A stretch of 7,511 nucleotides of DNA from Treponema sp. (GTDB taxonomy: Bacteria > Spirochaetota > Spirochaetia > Treponematales > Breznakiellaceae): NCBI GenBank assembly GCA_031281855.1, contig JAITEW010000168.1, positions 1-7,511 on the forward strand, written 5' to 3'. The position numbers and the translations under genes were made by a program. Below the pieces are notes generated by a model that had not been told where the DNA came from, did no database searches, and saw nothing but the letters and a program-made list of their open reading frames with translations. How positions within the stretch are numbered: position 1 is the stretch's first letter; each line of letters begins with the position of its first letter. Below are positions 1 through 5,447 of this stretch, piece by piece.

Positions 1-158
1 CCCGACATGCTTTCGGTTCCGCAAAAATTCCCCACAATGAGCATATCCGCCACATTGTAGAAGGACTGGATGATATTGGAAGCCAGAAAGGGAATAGCAA
101 AGATCACCAGTTTGGACAGCACATTCCCTTTGGATAAGTTGTTTTCAATTGTTGCCAT
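1..158 (-). CDS. MATE-family multidrug/Na+ efflux transporter, N-terminal fragment
   Basis: Reading the minus strand from the ATG at 158 gives an open frame of 52 codons that runs off the window. It begins MATIENNLSKGNVLSKLVIF and continues with a hydrophobic segment ending IIQSFYNVADMLIVGNF. The pattern LSKGNVLSKLxxFAxPFLxSNIxQxFYNVxDxxIVG is the typical start of MATE (MOP superfamily) inner-membrane exporters: a short polar N-terminus, then transmembrane helix 1 and the conserved YNxxDxxIVG segment. Such proteins usually have about 440-460 residues, so only about a tenth is present. No strong Shine-Dalgarno sequence is seen before this ATG, but the protein match starts at the usual place. 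The gene is divergent from the URO-D-family gene and shares the AT-rich 159-300 region with it. Substrate cannot be inferred. Confidence 0.85.
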   Translation of the reverse strand, partial: MATIENNLSKGNVLSKLVIFAIPFLASNIIQSFYNVADMLIVGNFCGTESMS

Positions 159-250
159 ATATAAGTGCTTAAACTATAAATGATAATTTTGCTTTATAGA
201 AGCGGGTAAAAGCCAACCTGTTAAAAAGTCAACCATAAAAAAATAATCTA

Positions 251-279
251 TTGCGCTAACCGGAACCGGATGGTAGAAT
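251..279 (+). promoter_or_regulatory. Predicted sigma-70-type promoter with extended -10, upstream of the URO-D-family gene
   Basis: TTGCGC at 251-256 is a weak -35. A 17-nt spacer separates it from TAGAAT at 274-279, which matches five of six bases of TATAAT. The bases TGG directly before it complete an extended -10 (TGnTAGAAT), which compensates for the poor -35. Transcription would begin near 286, leaving a short leader before the AGGGGG ribosome site at 301-306. The spacer holds a tandem AACCGGAACCGG (259-270). This is a reading by eye with no start-site data. Confidence 0.5.
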
Positions 280-310
280 CATTAAAATTCACCGACTTTA
301 AGGGGGAATG

Positions 311-1441
311 ATGAGCGTAAATCCGATACGGAACACATGGAAATCCGCCATGACCGGCCGGGAACGGTTCAACAGGCAGATGCACTACCAGAGCGTGGAC
401 CGCAGCTTCAATATGGAATTCGGCTATTGGGACGAAAATTTTACCGAATGGGATATCTTTGTCAACAACGGCGTCAAGTCCAACGCCGAAGCCGACATTT
501 TATTTGCTTTTGACCGGATCGAGAGCCTGAGCGGCCATAACTTCATGTGCCCTCCTATAAAAAAGCGGGAAATCGAGGTGCGTGACGGCAAGCGGATCAT
601 CATCAACGAGGACGGCCTCCTGGCCGAAGTCCCCCTGGAGGGCGCCGGCAGTTCCATTCCCCACTTCCTCAAATCTTCCATTACCACCCCGGAAGACTGG
701 AAAAAAGTAAAGGAAGAACACTTCGACCTCAAACACCCGGACAGGGTCATCGACATCGCCGCCTTAAAGAAACGCATCGGCGATGACGACAAGCGGGACT
801 TTCCCCTGGGAATTCACTGCGGTTCCATGATAGGCAAGGTTCGGGACATGCTCACCTTCGAGGGGCTGGCCTACGCCGTGTTCGATTATCCCGACATGGT
901 CGAAGACATGGTCGAGACAGTCTGCCGGGCGGTGGAGCAGACCCTGGATCAGCTCCTGCCCCATTTTGAATTCGACTACGCCTCGGGCTGGGAGGACATC
1001 TGCTTTAACCACGGCCCCATCGTGTCCCTGGATTTTTTCCGGGACATTGTGGTTCCCCGGTACAAGCGGCTCAACAAAAAATTAAAAGCCCGGGGCATTG
1101 ATATCTGGTACACCGACTGCGACGGCGACGTGCGCCCCCTGATTCCCCTGTTCCTGGAAAGCGGCATCAACTGCCTCTTCCCCTTCGAGGTCAACAGCTG
1201 TACCCATCCCGGTGAACTGCTGGATCAGTACGAAGGGGAACTCCGCATCATGGGCGGAGTGGACAAGATGCGTCTGGGAGAAGGACCGGAGGCCATCAAA
1301 AAATACCTTGAGTCTCTGGAAAAATACGTGGCCCGGGGCGGTTACATCCCCTTCTGCGATCACCGCTGCCCGCCGAATGTAAAACCCGCGGATTATCTTT
1401 ACTACCTGGATCTCAAGGAAAAAATGTTCGGCATGGGATGA
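311..1441 (+). CDS. Uroporphyrinogen decarboxylase (URO-D)-family protein, probably not heme biosynthesis
   Basis: A 376-residue protein with the (beta/alpha)8 fold signature of the URO-D/MtaA/CmuA superfamily. Recognisable pieces are TGRERFNRQMHYQSVDR near the N-terminus, IHCGSMIGKVRDMLTFEGLAYA around residues 168-189, WYTDCDGDV around 266-274, a GGVDKM segment, and DHRCPPNV around 350-357. In the methyltransferase branch a Zn site is built from an HxC...C pattern. Here the corresponding places read D269-x-D271 with C270, and later C353, so a modified metal site is possible. True HemE normally keeps an N-terminal RQAGR motif, which is missing. Members like this are often corrinoid-dependent or orphan methyltransferases, but no corrinoid protein lies beside it, so the substrate is unknown. 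Two ATGs are in tandem (308, 311). I chose 311 because it sits 4 nt from AGGGGG, against 1 nt for 308. Confidence 0.85.
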   Translation: MSVNPIRNTWKSAMTGRERFNRQMHYQSVDRSFNMEFGYWDENFTEWDIFVNNGVKSNAEADILFAFDRIESLSGHNFMCPPIKKREIEVRDGKRIIINEDGLLAEVPLEGAGSSIPHFLKSSITTPEDWKKVKEEHFDLKHPDRVIDIAALKKRIGDDDKRDFPLGIHCGSMIGKVRDMLTFEGLAYAVFDYPDMVEDMVETVCRAVEQTLDQLLPHFEFDYASGWEDICFNHGPIVSLDFFRDIVVPRYKRLNKKLKARGIDIWYTDCDGDVRPLIPLFLESGINCLFPFEVNSCTHPGELLDQYEGELRIMGGVDKMRLGEGPEAIKKYLESLEKYVARGGYIPFCDHRCPPNVKPADYLYYLDLKEKMFGMG

Positions 1442-1484
1442 ATCAGGCCGGGCGTCATTCACAGGCACTTGCAGGCTTGGACCT

Positions 1485-1500
1485 GTAAAAATATTTTTAC
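1485..1500. promoter_or_regulatory. Perfect 16-nt AT-rich palindrome, possible operator
   Basis: GTAAAAATATTTTTAC equals its own reverse complement over all 16 bases. It lies between the URO-D-family gene and the ribosome site (1507-1513) of the barrel-like protein gene. A weak promoter reading (TTGCAG at 1469-1474, 17-nt spacer, TATTTT at 1492-1497) would place it over the -10. A zero-loop palindrome this short is more like a protein-binding site than an RNA hairpin. AT-rich chance symmetry is the main alternative. Confidence 0.3.
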
Positions 1501-1519
1501 CAAAACAAGGAGATTAAAA

Positions 1520-2149
1520 ATGGTAAAAAAAGGATTAGTGGCGTTGGTTCTTGCGGCATTTGTCGCAGGAGGGGTTTTCGCGCAGGAAGAATACAAACAT
1601 CAGCCGTTTGATATGCTGCTCGGAATTAATTCTGGGTTAGGCGTAAGTCCAAACATCGGGGGGGCCTTTAATTTACAAAAAGGCAATTATGCTATCACCT
1701 TTGATCTCGGTCTGACCTATGATTTTTACCTTTTCAACTGGTTGTCGTTCAACACAGGGCTGCTGCTGCACCCGGATATCTACGTCCTCTTGGATCAGGA
1801 TCAATTCGGGGATGATAACTTTACAAAATATGCCGCAACTCCGGTTTGCCTGACGATACCTCTCGCGGCTCACATCAACGTCCCGAAAGTGGAATGGTTG
1901 TATGCAGGGGTTGGTTTGAACCTGAATATTCCGGTTTCGAGTATGCTGGACGATACTGTTATCGACATTGACACCAAAGGGGACTTTTTTATCGGCCTGC
2001 CGATAGATATTGGTTTTGATTTCATAAAACCCGGCAAAGGCGGCAGCCGTTTCTTCTTTAGAATTACACCGGAAATCCACGAAAACGGAACAACCCTTCC
2101 TGTTGGTTTTATGTGGCAAGTCTACAACTGGAAAATTTACAGTAAGTGA
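1520..2149 (+). CDS. Secreted outer-membrane beta-barrel-like protein of unknown function
   Basis: A 209-residue protein. The start at ATG 1520 is preferred because AAGGAGA (1507-1513) is 6 nt upstream, and the protein then opens with a textbook signal peptide: MVKKGLVALVLAAFVAGG followed by VFA|Q, a signal peptidase I type site near residues 21-22. Starting at TTG 1469 would put 17 polar residues in front of it. The mature part alternates short hydrophobic and polar stretches rich in Gly, Phe, Tyr and Asn (LGINSGLG, AFNLQKGNYAITFDLGLTYDFYLFNWLSF, YAGVGLNLNIP, FRITPEIH). It ends with an aromatic-rich strand (FMWQVYNWKIYSK). This suits a small beta-barrel of the kind common in Treponema, probably in the outer membrane. 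No specific family or substrate is recognised. A 16-nt palindrome lies in the upstream gap and a hairpin follows the stop. Confidence 0.75.
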   Translation: MVKKGLVALVLAAFVAGGVFAQEEYKHQPFDMLLGINSGLGVSPNIGGAFNLQKGNYAITFDLGLTYDFYLFNWLSFNTGLLLHPDIYVLLDQDQFGDDNFTKYAATPVCLTIPLAAHINVPKVEWLYAGVGLNLNIPVSSMLDDTVIDIDTKGDFFIGLPIDIGFDFIKPGKGGSRFFFRITPEIHENGTTLPVGFMWQVYNWKIYSK

Positions 2150-2183
2150 GCCTGAACTTGACCCGCAGTTAAGCCCTAATAGC

Positions 2184-2212
2184 CCAGATGCGGGGAAAAT
2201 CCCCGCATCTGG
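2184..2212. terminator. 13-bp perfect hairpin between convergent genes, probable terminator
   Basis: CCAGATGCGGGGA (2184-2196) pairs perfectly with TCCCCGCATCTGG (2200-2212) around an AAA loop. It lies 34 nt after the barrel-like gene and 84 nt after the end of the opposing hydrolase gene. The T tract is poor on both strands (CTTT on the plus strand), so termination may be weak, or the stem may act instead as an RNA-stabilising element. Position and stem strength are the reasons for the call. Confidence 0.55.
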
Positions 2213-2296
2213 CTTTCACGAAAATACCGCTCAACTTTAGTCCCCCACCTCCCCCCAGGCCCTGTGTCACCGGTGAACTCCGGGTTGATTAGTTTA

Positions 2297-2791
2297 TTAA
2301 AAAAATGAAAGCAATTTTTCCAGGGCCGAAAAGGAAAGGACTTCGCATATCTGTTCCACAAGGTGCAGGTAGGCTTCATTATCCCCTGCTACCGCTTTTT
2401 TCAGGACCAGAGGCGACAGATCCAGTTCCTTTGCCCCCCGGTATGTTGAAAGCACGCAGTATTGGGCGCAGTACCCGGTTACGATAGGCGTGTCCGCACC
2501 CTGGGCGGCAAGGTAGTCCGCCAGGCCGGTTTTTACAAAACTGTTTTCGTAATGTTTGACGATCCTTTTTTCCCCTTCAAGGGCTTTGAGGGAATCAAGA
2601 AGTTCAAATTTCTCCGTTCCCGGAACAGCGTCTTTTCCGTTATCCTGCTGTATCCAGATCACAGGCAGCTTTTTCGCCCTAAAAAGATCCGCAGCTCTGT
2701 TAATAGTTTCAGATGCCTTTTTCATGGATTCCGCCGAAGGGCCGGAGTACGAAACCTTCTGCATATCAATGATCAATAACGCCGGTTTCAT
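2297..2791 (-). CDS. Cysteine hydrolase, isochorismatase/nicotinamidase family
   Basis: A 164-residue protein of the isochorismatase-like fold. The three catalytic residues are all visible: Asp9 in ALLIIDMQ, Lys79 in RIVKHYENSF, and Cys112 in VTGYCAQYCV. The family hydrolyses amide or ether bonds in small molecules (nicotinamide to nicotinate, isochorismate, N-carbamoyl amines). Length is at the short end but normal for a single-domain member. The metal-binding Asp-x-His pattern of true nicotinamidases is not evident, so NAD salvage is not a safe call and the substrate stays open. Translation starts at the ATG at 2791, with an excellent AAGGAGG (complement of 2797-2803) 5 nt upstream. The gene runs divergently from serS and converges on the barrel-like gene, so it is probably transcribed alone. 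Confidence 0.85.
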   Translation of the reverse strand: MKPALLIIDMQKVSYSGPSAESMKKASETINRAADLFRAKKLPVIWIQQDNGKDAVPGTEKFELLDSLKALEGEKRIVKHYENSFVKTGLADYLAAQGADTPIVTGYCAQYCVLSTYRGAKELDLSPLVLKKAVAGDNEAYLHLVEQICEVLSFSALEKLLSFF

Positions 2792-2822
2792 GAATTCCTC
2801 CTTAAGGTTGATGTATCGTTTA

Positions 2823-2851
2823 TTGAGCGTACCCTATATGCGGTTTCTGAT
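2823..2851 (+). promoter_or_regulatory. Candidate serS promoter (weak)
   Basis: TTGAGC (2823-2828) and TCTGAT (2846-2851) are 17 nt apart. Each matches the sigma-70 consensus at four of six positions. The site lies in the 106-nt gap between the divergent hydrolase gene and serS. It is the best pair I can see there, but not a strong one. Confidence 0.3.
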
Positions 2852-2897
2852 AAAGACCTCTTGTCCCCCTTACGGGCAAAGGGGTACAATACCGGTT

Positions 2898-4196
2898 ATG
2901 CTTGATTATCGTTTTATCGTAGACAACCTGGACGCGGTCAAGGAAAACATTGCCCACAGGTATATGAAAGCCGATGCTGATGCTGTGGTCCGCCTTTTTA
3001 ACCGCCGTACCGAGCTTGCAACGAAGCTTCAGAATCTCCAGCAGCAGCGGAACACGAACGCCGCAGCCATGAAGGGGAAGCTCGACGCCGATACCCGCGG
3101 CGCCCTTATCGAAGAAGGGAAGAAACTCAAGGAAGGCATAGCCGCCGCTGAGGCGGAACTCGCCAAAACCGAAACCGAAATGGACGCCGAAGCCAGGAAG
3201 ATCCCTAACATGGCCCACCCTGACGCGCCGGTAGGCAAGGAAGATAAGGATAACCTTGAAGTCAAGCGCGTAGGGGAACCTGTCCGGTTTGATTTTGTAC
3301 CCGCCGATCATGTAAAGCTGGGCCAGGACCTGGATATCATCGATTTTGATTCAGGGACCAAGGTGTCAGGGACTAAATTCTATTACCTCAAAAACGAAGG
3401 GGTGTTCCTGGAACTGGGCCTGGTACGCTACGCCCTGGACATACTGCAAAAGAAAGGCTTTACCCCTTTTATCACCCCTGATGTGGCCAAAGAAGAGATC
3501 CTTGAAGGAATCGGTTTTAACCCCCGCGGGGCTGAGTCCAATGTCTATACCCTTGAAGGAGAGGATTCGTGCCTTGTAGGGACCGCCGAAATCACCCTTG
3601 GGGGGTATTACTCCAATACCATTCTCCCTAAGGAAAAGCTCCCGCTCCGTATGGCCGGCCTTTCCCACTGTTTCCGCCGGGAAGCAGGAGCGGCGGGGCA
3701 GTTCTCCAAGGGCCTTTACCGGGTGCACCAGTTTACCAAGCTGGAAATGTTCGTTTACTGCCTGCCCGAAGACTCGGAACAATTCCACAGCGAACTCCGG
3801 TCTGTTGAGGAAGCGATTTTTTCAGGTTTGGAAATCCCCTTCAGGGTAGTGGACACCTGCACCGGGGACCTTGGCGCACCGGCTTACCGCAAATGGGATC
3901 TGGAAGCCTGGATGCCAGGAAGGGCGAACCCTCCTTCGCCCACAGGCGGCGAATGGGGGGAAATTACCTCTACGTCCAACTGTACCGATTACCAGGCCCG
4001 GCGGCTCAACATCAAGTACAAGGACAGCGACGGCAAAAACAAATTCGTCCACATGCTCAACGGAACCGCCATCGCCGTTTCCCGGGCCATCATCGCGGTG
4101 ATGGAAAATTTCCAGCAGCCCGACGGCTCGATAAAACTTCCCAAAGCCCTGGTTCCTTATTGCGGCTTTGATACCATACCATCAAAAGGATTCTGA
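2898..4196 (+). CDS. serS: Seryl-tRNA synthetase (class IIa)
   Basis: A 432-residue cytoplasmic enzyme that charges tRNA-Ser (and tRNA-Sec) with serine. It starts MLDYRFIVDNLDAVKENI, the normal SerRS N-terminus, so ATG 2898 is chosen over the long upstream open frame, which is antisense to the hydrolase gene. Residues about 27-105 form the antiparallel coiled-coil arm, rich in Lys, Glu, Ala and Gln. The class II core follows: T229-A-E serine-binding loop, motif 2 with FRREAG at 259-264 and RVHQFTKLEMF, the STSNCTDYQARR segment after residue 357, and motif 3 NGTAIAVSRA with the ATP arginine R396. Everything needed for activity is present. The oddity is about eight extra residues, ANPPSPTG (343-350), between MPGR and the WGEITSTSNCTD segment, where relatives usually have only one or two glycines. 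The ribosome site is weak (AAAGGGG, 13 nt away). The 3' end carries the AAGGA that probably serves the tyrosine leader peptide. Confidence 0.97.
   Translation: MLDYRFIVDNLDAVKENIAHRYMKADADAVVRLFNRRTELATKLQNLQQQRNTNAAAMKGKLDADTRGALIEEGKKLKEGIAAAEAELAKTETEMDAEARKIPNMAHPDAPVGKEDKDNLEVKRVGEPVRFDFVPADHVKLGQDLDIIDFDSGTKVSGTKFYYLKNEGVFLELGLVRYALDILQKKGFTPFITPDVAKEEILEGIGFNPRGAESNVYTLEGEDSCLVGTAEITLGGYYSNTILPKEKLPLRMAGLSHCFRREAGAAGQFSKGLYRVHQFTKLEMFVYCLPEDSEQFHSELRSVEEAIFSGLEIPFRVVDTCTGDLGAPAYRKWDLEAWMPGRANPPSPTGGEWGEITSTSNCTDYQARRLNIKYKDSDGKNKFVHMLNGTAIAVSRAIIAVMENFQQPDGSIKLPKALVPYCGFDTIPSKGF
3922..3941. repeat. Small inverted repeat inside the serS insertion
   Basis: GGGCGAA (3922-3928) and TTCGCCC (3935-3941) form a perfect 7-bp stem around a 6-nt CCCTCC loop. 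The repeat falls within the in-frame insertion that adds ANPPSPTG to SerRS. It could be the remnant of a small palindromic element inserted in frame, or simply a GC-rich loop codon run. Confidence 0.4.
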
Positions 4197-4197
4197 T

Positions 4198-4320
4198 GTG
4201 AAAACTTCCGTTTCGGCGGCTATGACAGATCGCGTTCTCCGTTCTCACGCTTATTTTTATTATTACTATTATTATCTGTCCCGCCCTCACGGAGCCTGTG
4301 GGTTTATGCCTGAAGCGTAA
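4198..4320 (+). CDS. Tyrosine-rich leader peptide of the aroF-tyrA attenuator
   Basis: A short open frame directly after serS encodes a peptide with the core AYFYYYYYYL: seven Tyr codons (TAT at 4252, 4258, 4261, 4267, 4270, 4273; TAC at 4264) and one Phe (4255), ending at TAA 4318-4320. Such runs of a regulatory amino acid are the hallmark of leader peptides like PheL, HisL and TrpL, whose translation, not their product, matters. Two starts are possible. GTG 4198 has AAGGA (4186-4190, inside the serS end) at ideal 7-nt spacing and gives 40 residues beginning MKTSVSAAM. ATG 4222 gives 32 residues but has no real ribosome site and lies in a bulge of the protector stem. I favour GTG 4198. The other two frames through the repeat (Leu- or Ile-rich) lack an ATG, GTG or TTG start. 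Downstream lie the terminator and the tyrosine-pathway genes. Confidence 0.85.
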   Translation: MKTSVSAAMTDRVLRSHAYFYYYYYYLSRPHGACGFMPEA

Positions 4321-4383
4321 ATCCCGTAACCTGGTAATTCAGGGAGGTTCTGAGGGCGTTGCCCCTGGGACCTCCCTTTTTTT
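4215..4383 (+). promoter_or_regulatory. Ribosome-mediated transcription attenuator responding to tyrosine (tRNA-Tyr charging)
   Basis: The leader RNA can form three competing stems. Protector: GGCGG (4215-4219) plus GACAGAT (4224-4230) with ATCTGTCCCGCC (4274-4285), 12 pairs with a 4-nt bulge, the Tyr codons lying in its loop. Antiterminator: CGCCCTCA (4282-4289) with TGAGGGCG (4351-4358), and GAGCCT (4292-4297) with AGGTTC (4345-4350), 14 pairs including one G-U, with a 2-nt bulge. Terminator: 4342-4357 with 4361-4376, then seven Ts. Protector and antiterminator share 4282-4285; antiterminator and terminator share 4345-4357. The inferred logic: scarce Tyr-tRNA stalls the ribosome on the Tyr codons, breaks the protector, frees 4282-4297 and lets aroF-tyrA be transcribed. 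Plentiful Tyr-tRNA lets the terminator form. Extra support for the antiterminator fold comes from CCTGAA (4309-4314) with TTCAGG (4338-4343). Confidence 0.85.
4342..4383 (+). terminator. Rho-independent terminator (attenuator terminator, also end of serS unit)
   Basis: GGGAGGTTCTGAGGGC (4342-4357) folds on GCCCCTGGGACCTCCC (4361-4376) with a GTT loop. Fifteen of sixteen positions pair, three as G-U, with one A-C mismatch. Seven Ts follow directly (4377-4383). It sits 38 nt before the aroF start codon, so it can only work there if read-through is regulated. The upstream antiterminator explains how. Confidence 0.9.
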
Positions 4384-4421
4384 GTGTCCAAAATTTTTGA
4401 AAGAGGAAAAAGAGGAAGATC

Positions 4422-5447
4422 ATGATTATCGCAGTTAAAAGAGGAGCTTCCGGGGATGAGGTCAGGGAATTATCGGCAGACCTGGAAAAGCAGGGGGTGA
4501 AGGTCCACCTTTCCGAAGGGGACATCCAGACAGTGCTGGGCCTTGTGGGGGATACTACCGCCATCGACGCCGAGGCCCTCCAGGCGCATCACCTGGTGGA
4601 AAAAGTCATCCGGGTTCAGGAACCCTACAAAAGGGCGAACCGGCTTTTTCACCCTGAAGACACCAGGATAGACATCCCCCTTCAGGGCGGGGGGACCCGG
4701 AGCATCGGGGCAGGGCGTCTGGGAATAATGGCCGGGCCCTGTTCGGTGGAAACCAGGGGCCAGATCACGGAAGTGGCTGAGGCGGTAAAAAAAGCCGGAG
4801 CAGGGGTCCTGAGAGGCGGGGCTTTCAAACCCCGGACCAGCCCCTACAGCTTCCAGGGTCTGGGCTGCGAGGGCCTGGATCTGTTAGTGGAAGCCAAAAA
4901 AGCCACAGGGCTTCCCATTATTTCAGAGCTCATGACCATCAACCAGCTTGAGATTTTTGATCAAGTGGACATCATCCAGATCGGCGCCAGGAACATGCAG
5001 AATTTCAACCTCCTCAAGGAACTGGGCCGCTGCAGGAAACCTGTACTGCTCAAACGGGGCTACGCCTGTACCGTCACGGAACTCCTTATGGCCGCTGAAT
5101 ACATCATGGCAGGCGGCAACGACCGCGTTATCCTCTGCGAACGGGGGATACGCACTTTCGACACCTATACCCGGAACACCCTGGATCTTTCGTCCATCCC
5201 TTTCCTGAAACGGAAAAGCCATCTCCCGGTAATAGCCGACCCCAGCCACGGCACGGGCCTTGCCTGGATGGTTCCCGCAATGACCAAAGCCGCCATAGCC
5301 GCCGGGGCTGACGGGGTCATCGTGGAAGTCCACAACAACCCGGAAAAAGCCCTCTGCGACGGGGAGCAGTCCATAACCCCCGCGGTTTTCGCGGAACTCA
5401 TGGACACGCTTAAAAAGTACGCGGCTATTGAAGGAAAAGAACTATGA
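4422..5447 (+). CDS. aroF: 3-deoxy-7-phosphoheptulonate (DAHP) synthase, type I-beta with N-terminal regulatory domain
   Basis: A 341-residue cytoplasmic enzyme joining phosphoenolpyruvate and erythrose 4-phosphate, the first step of the shikimate pathway. Residues 1 to about 70 (MIIAVKRGAS... to the VEKVIRVQEPYK region) look like the ferredoxin-like domain that in Thermotoga DAHP synthase closes over the active site when tyrosine binds. The TIM barrel follows with AGPCSVET (metal Cys107), GGAFKPRTSPYSFQGLG, QIGARNMQNF, LLKRG, CERGIRTF, DPSHGTG (His276), and VEVHNNPEKALCDGEQS (Glu302, Asp313). All four metal ligands are in place. Length is close to that of the Thermotoga enzyme. The start is ATG 4422, 5 nt after an AGGA site. 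It overlaps tyrA by 4 nt (ATGA), so the two are co-translated, and both lie behind the tyrosine attenuator. The symbol aroF follows common usage for this family. Confidence 0.95.
   Translation: MIIAVKRGASGDEVRELSADLEKQGVKVHLSEGDIQTVLGLVGDTTAIDAEALQAHHLVEKVIRVQEPYKRANRLFHPEDTRIDIPLQGGGTRSIGAGRLGIMAGPCSVETRGQITEVAEAVKKAGAGVLRGGAFKPRTSPYSFQGLGCEGLDLLVEAKKATGLPIISELMTINQLEIFDQVDIIQIGARNMQNFNLLKELGRCRKPVLLKRGYACTVTELLMAAEYIMAGGNDRVILCERGIRTFDTYTRNTLDLSSIPFLKRKSHLPVIADPSHGTGLAWMVPAMTKAAIAAGADGVIVEVHNNPEKALCDGEQSITPAVFAELMDTLKKYAAIEGKEL

Noticed and set aside
1469..1519. TTG start giving 17 extra residues on the barrel-like protein
   Set aside because: It would bury the signal peptide behind a polar extension. 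ATG 1520 has a strong ribosome site at correct spacing.
2268..2277. TCACCGGTGA palindrome between the convergent genes
   Set aside because: Ten bases of symmetry in a GC-rich stretch are not remarkable, and no T tract follows on either strand.
2556..2897. Extended N-terminus of serS from 2556
   Set aside because: The extra 114 residues are antisense to the cysteine hydrolase gene and look like no SerRS. The normal SerRS start is at 2898.
4251..4276. TTA/TAT/ATT trinucleotide run as mere low-complexity sequence, or as a Leu- or Ile-rich leader
   Set aside because: Only the Tyr frame has ATG or GTG starts upstream without a stop; the Leu frame has no start, and the Ile frame has a TGA at 4223-4225 and no start after it. 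The run sits within a coherent attenuator before tyrosine genes.
4198..4421. T-box riboswitch controlling aroF
   Set aside because: No T-box consensus (AGGGTGGNACCGCG-like) or long stem I is present, and the leader is too short. The leader peptide model explains the sequence better.
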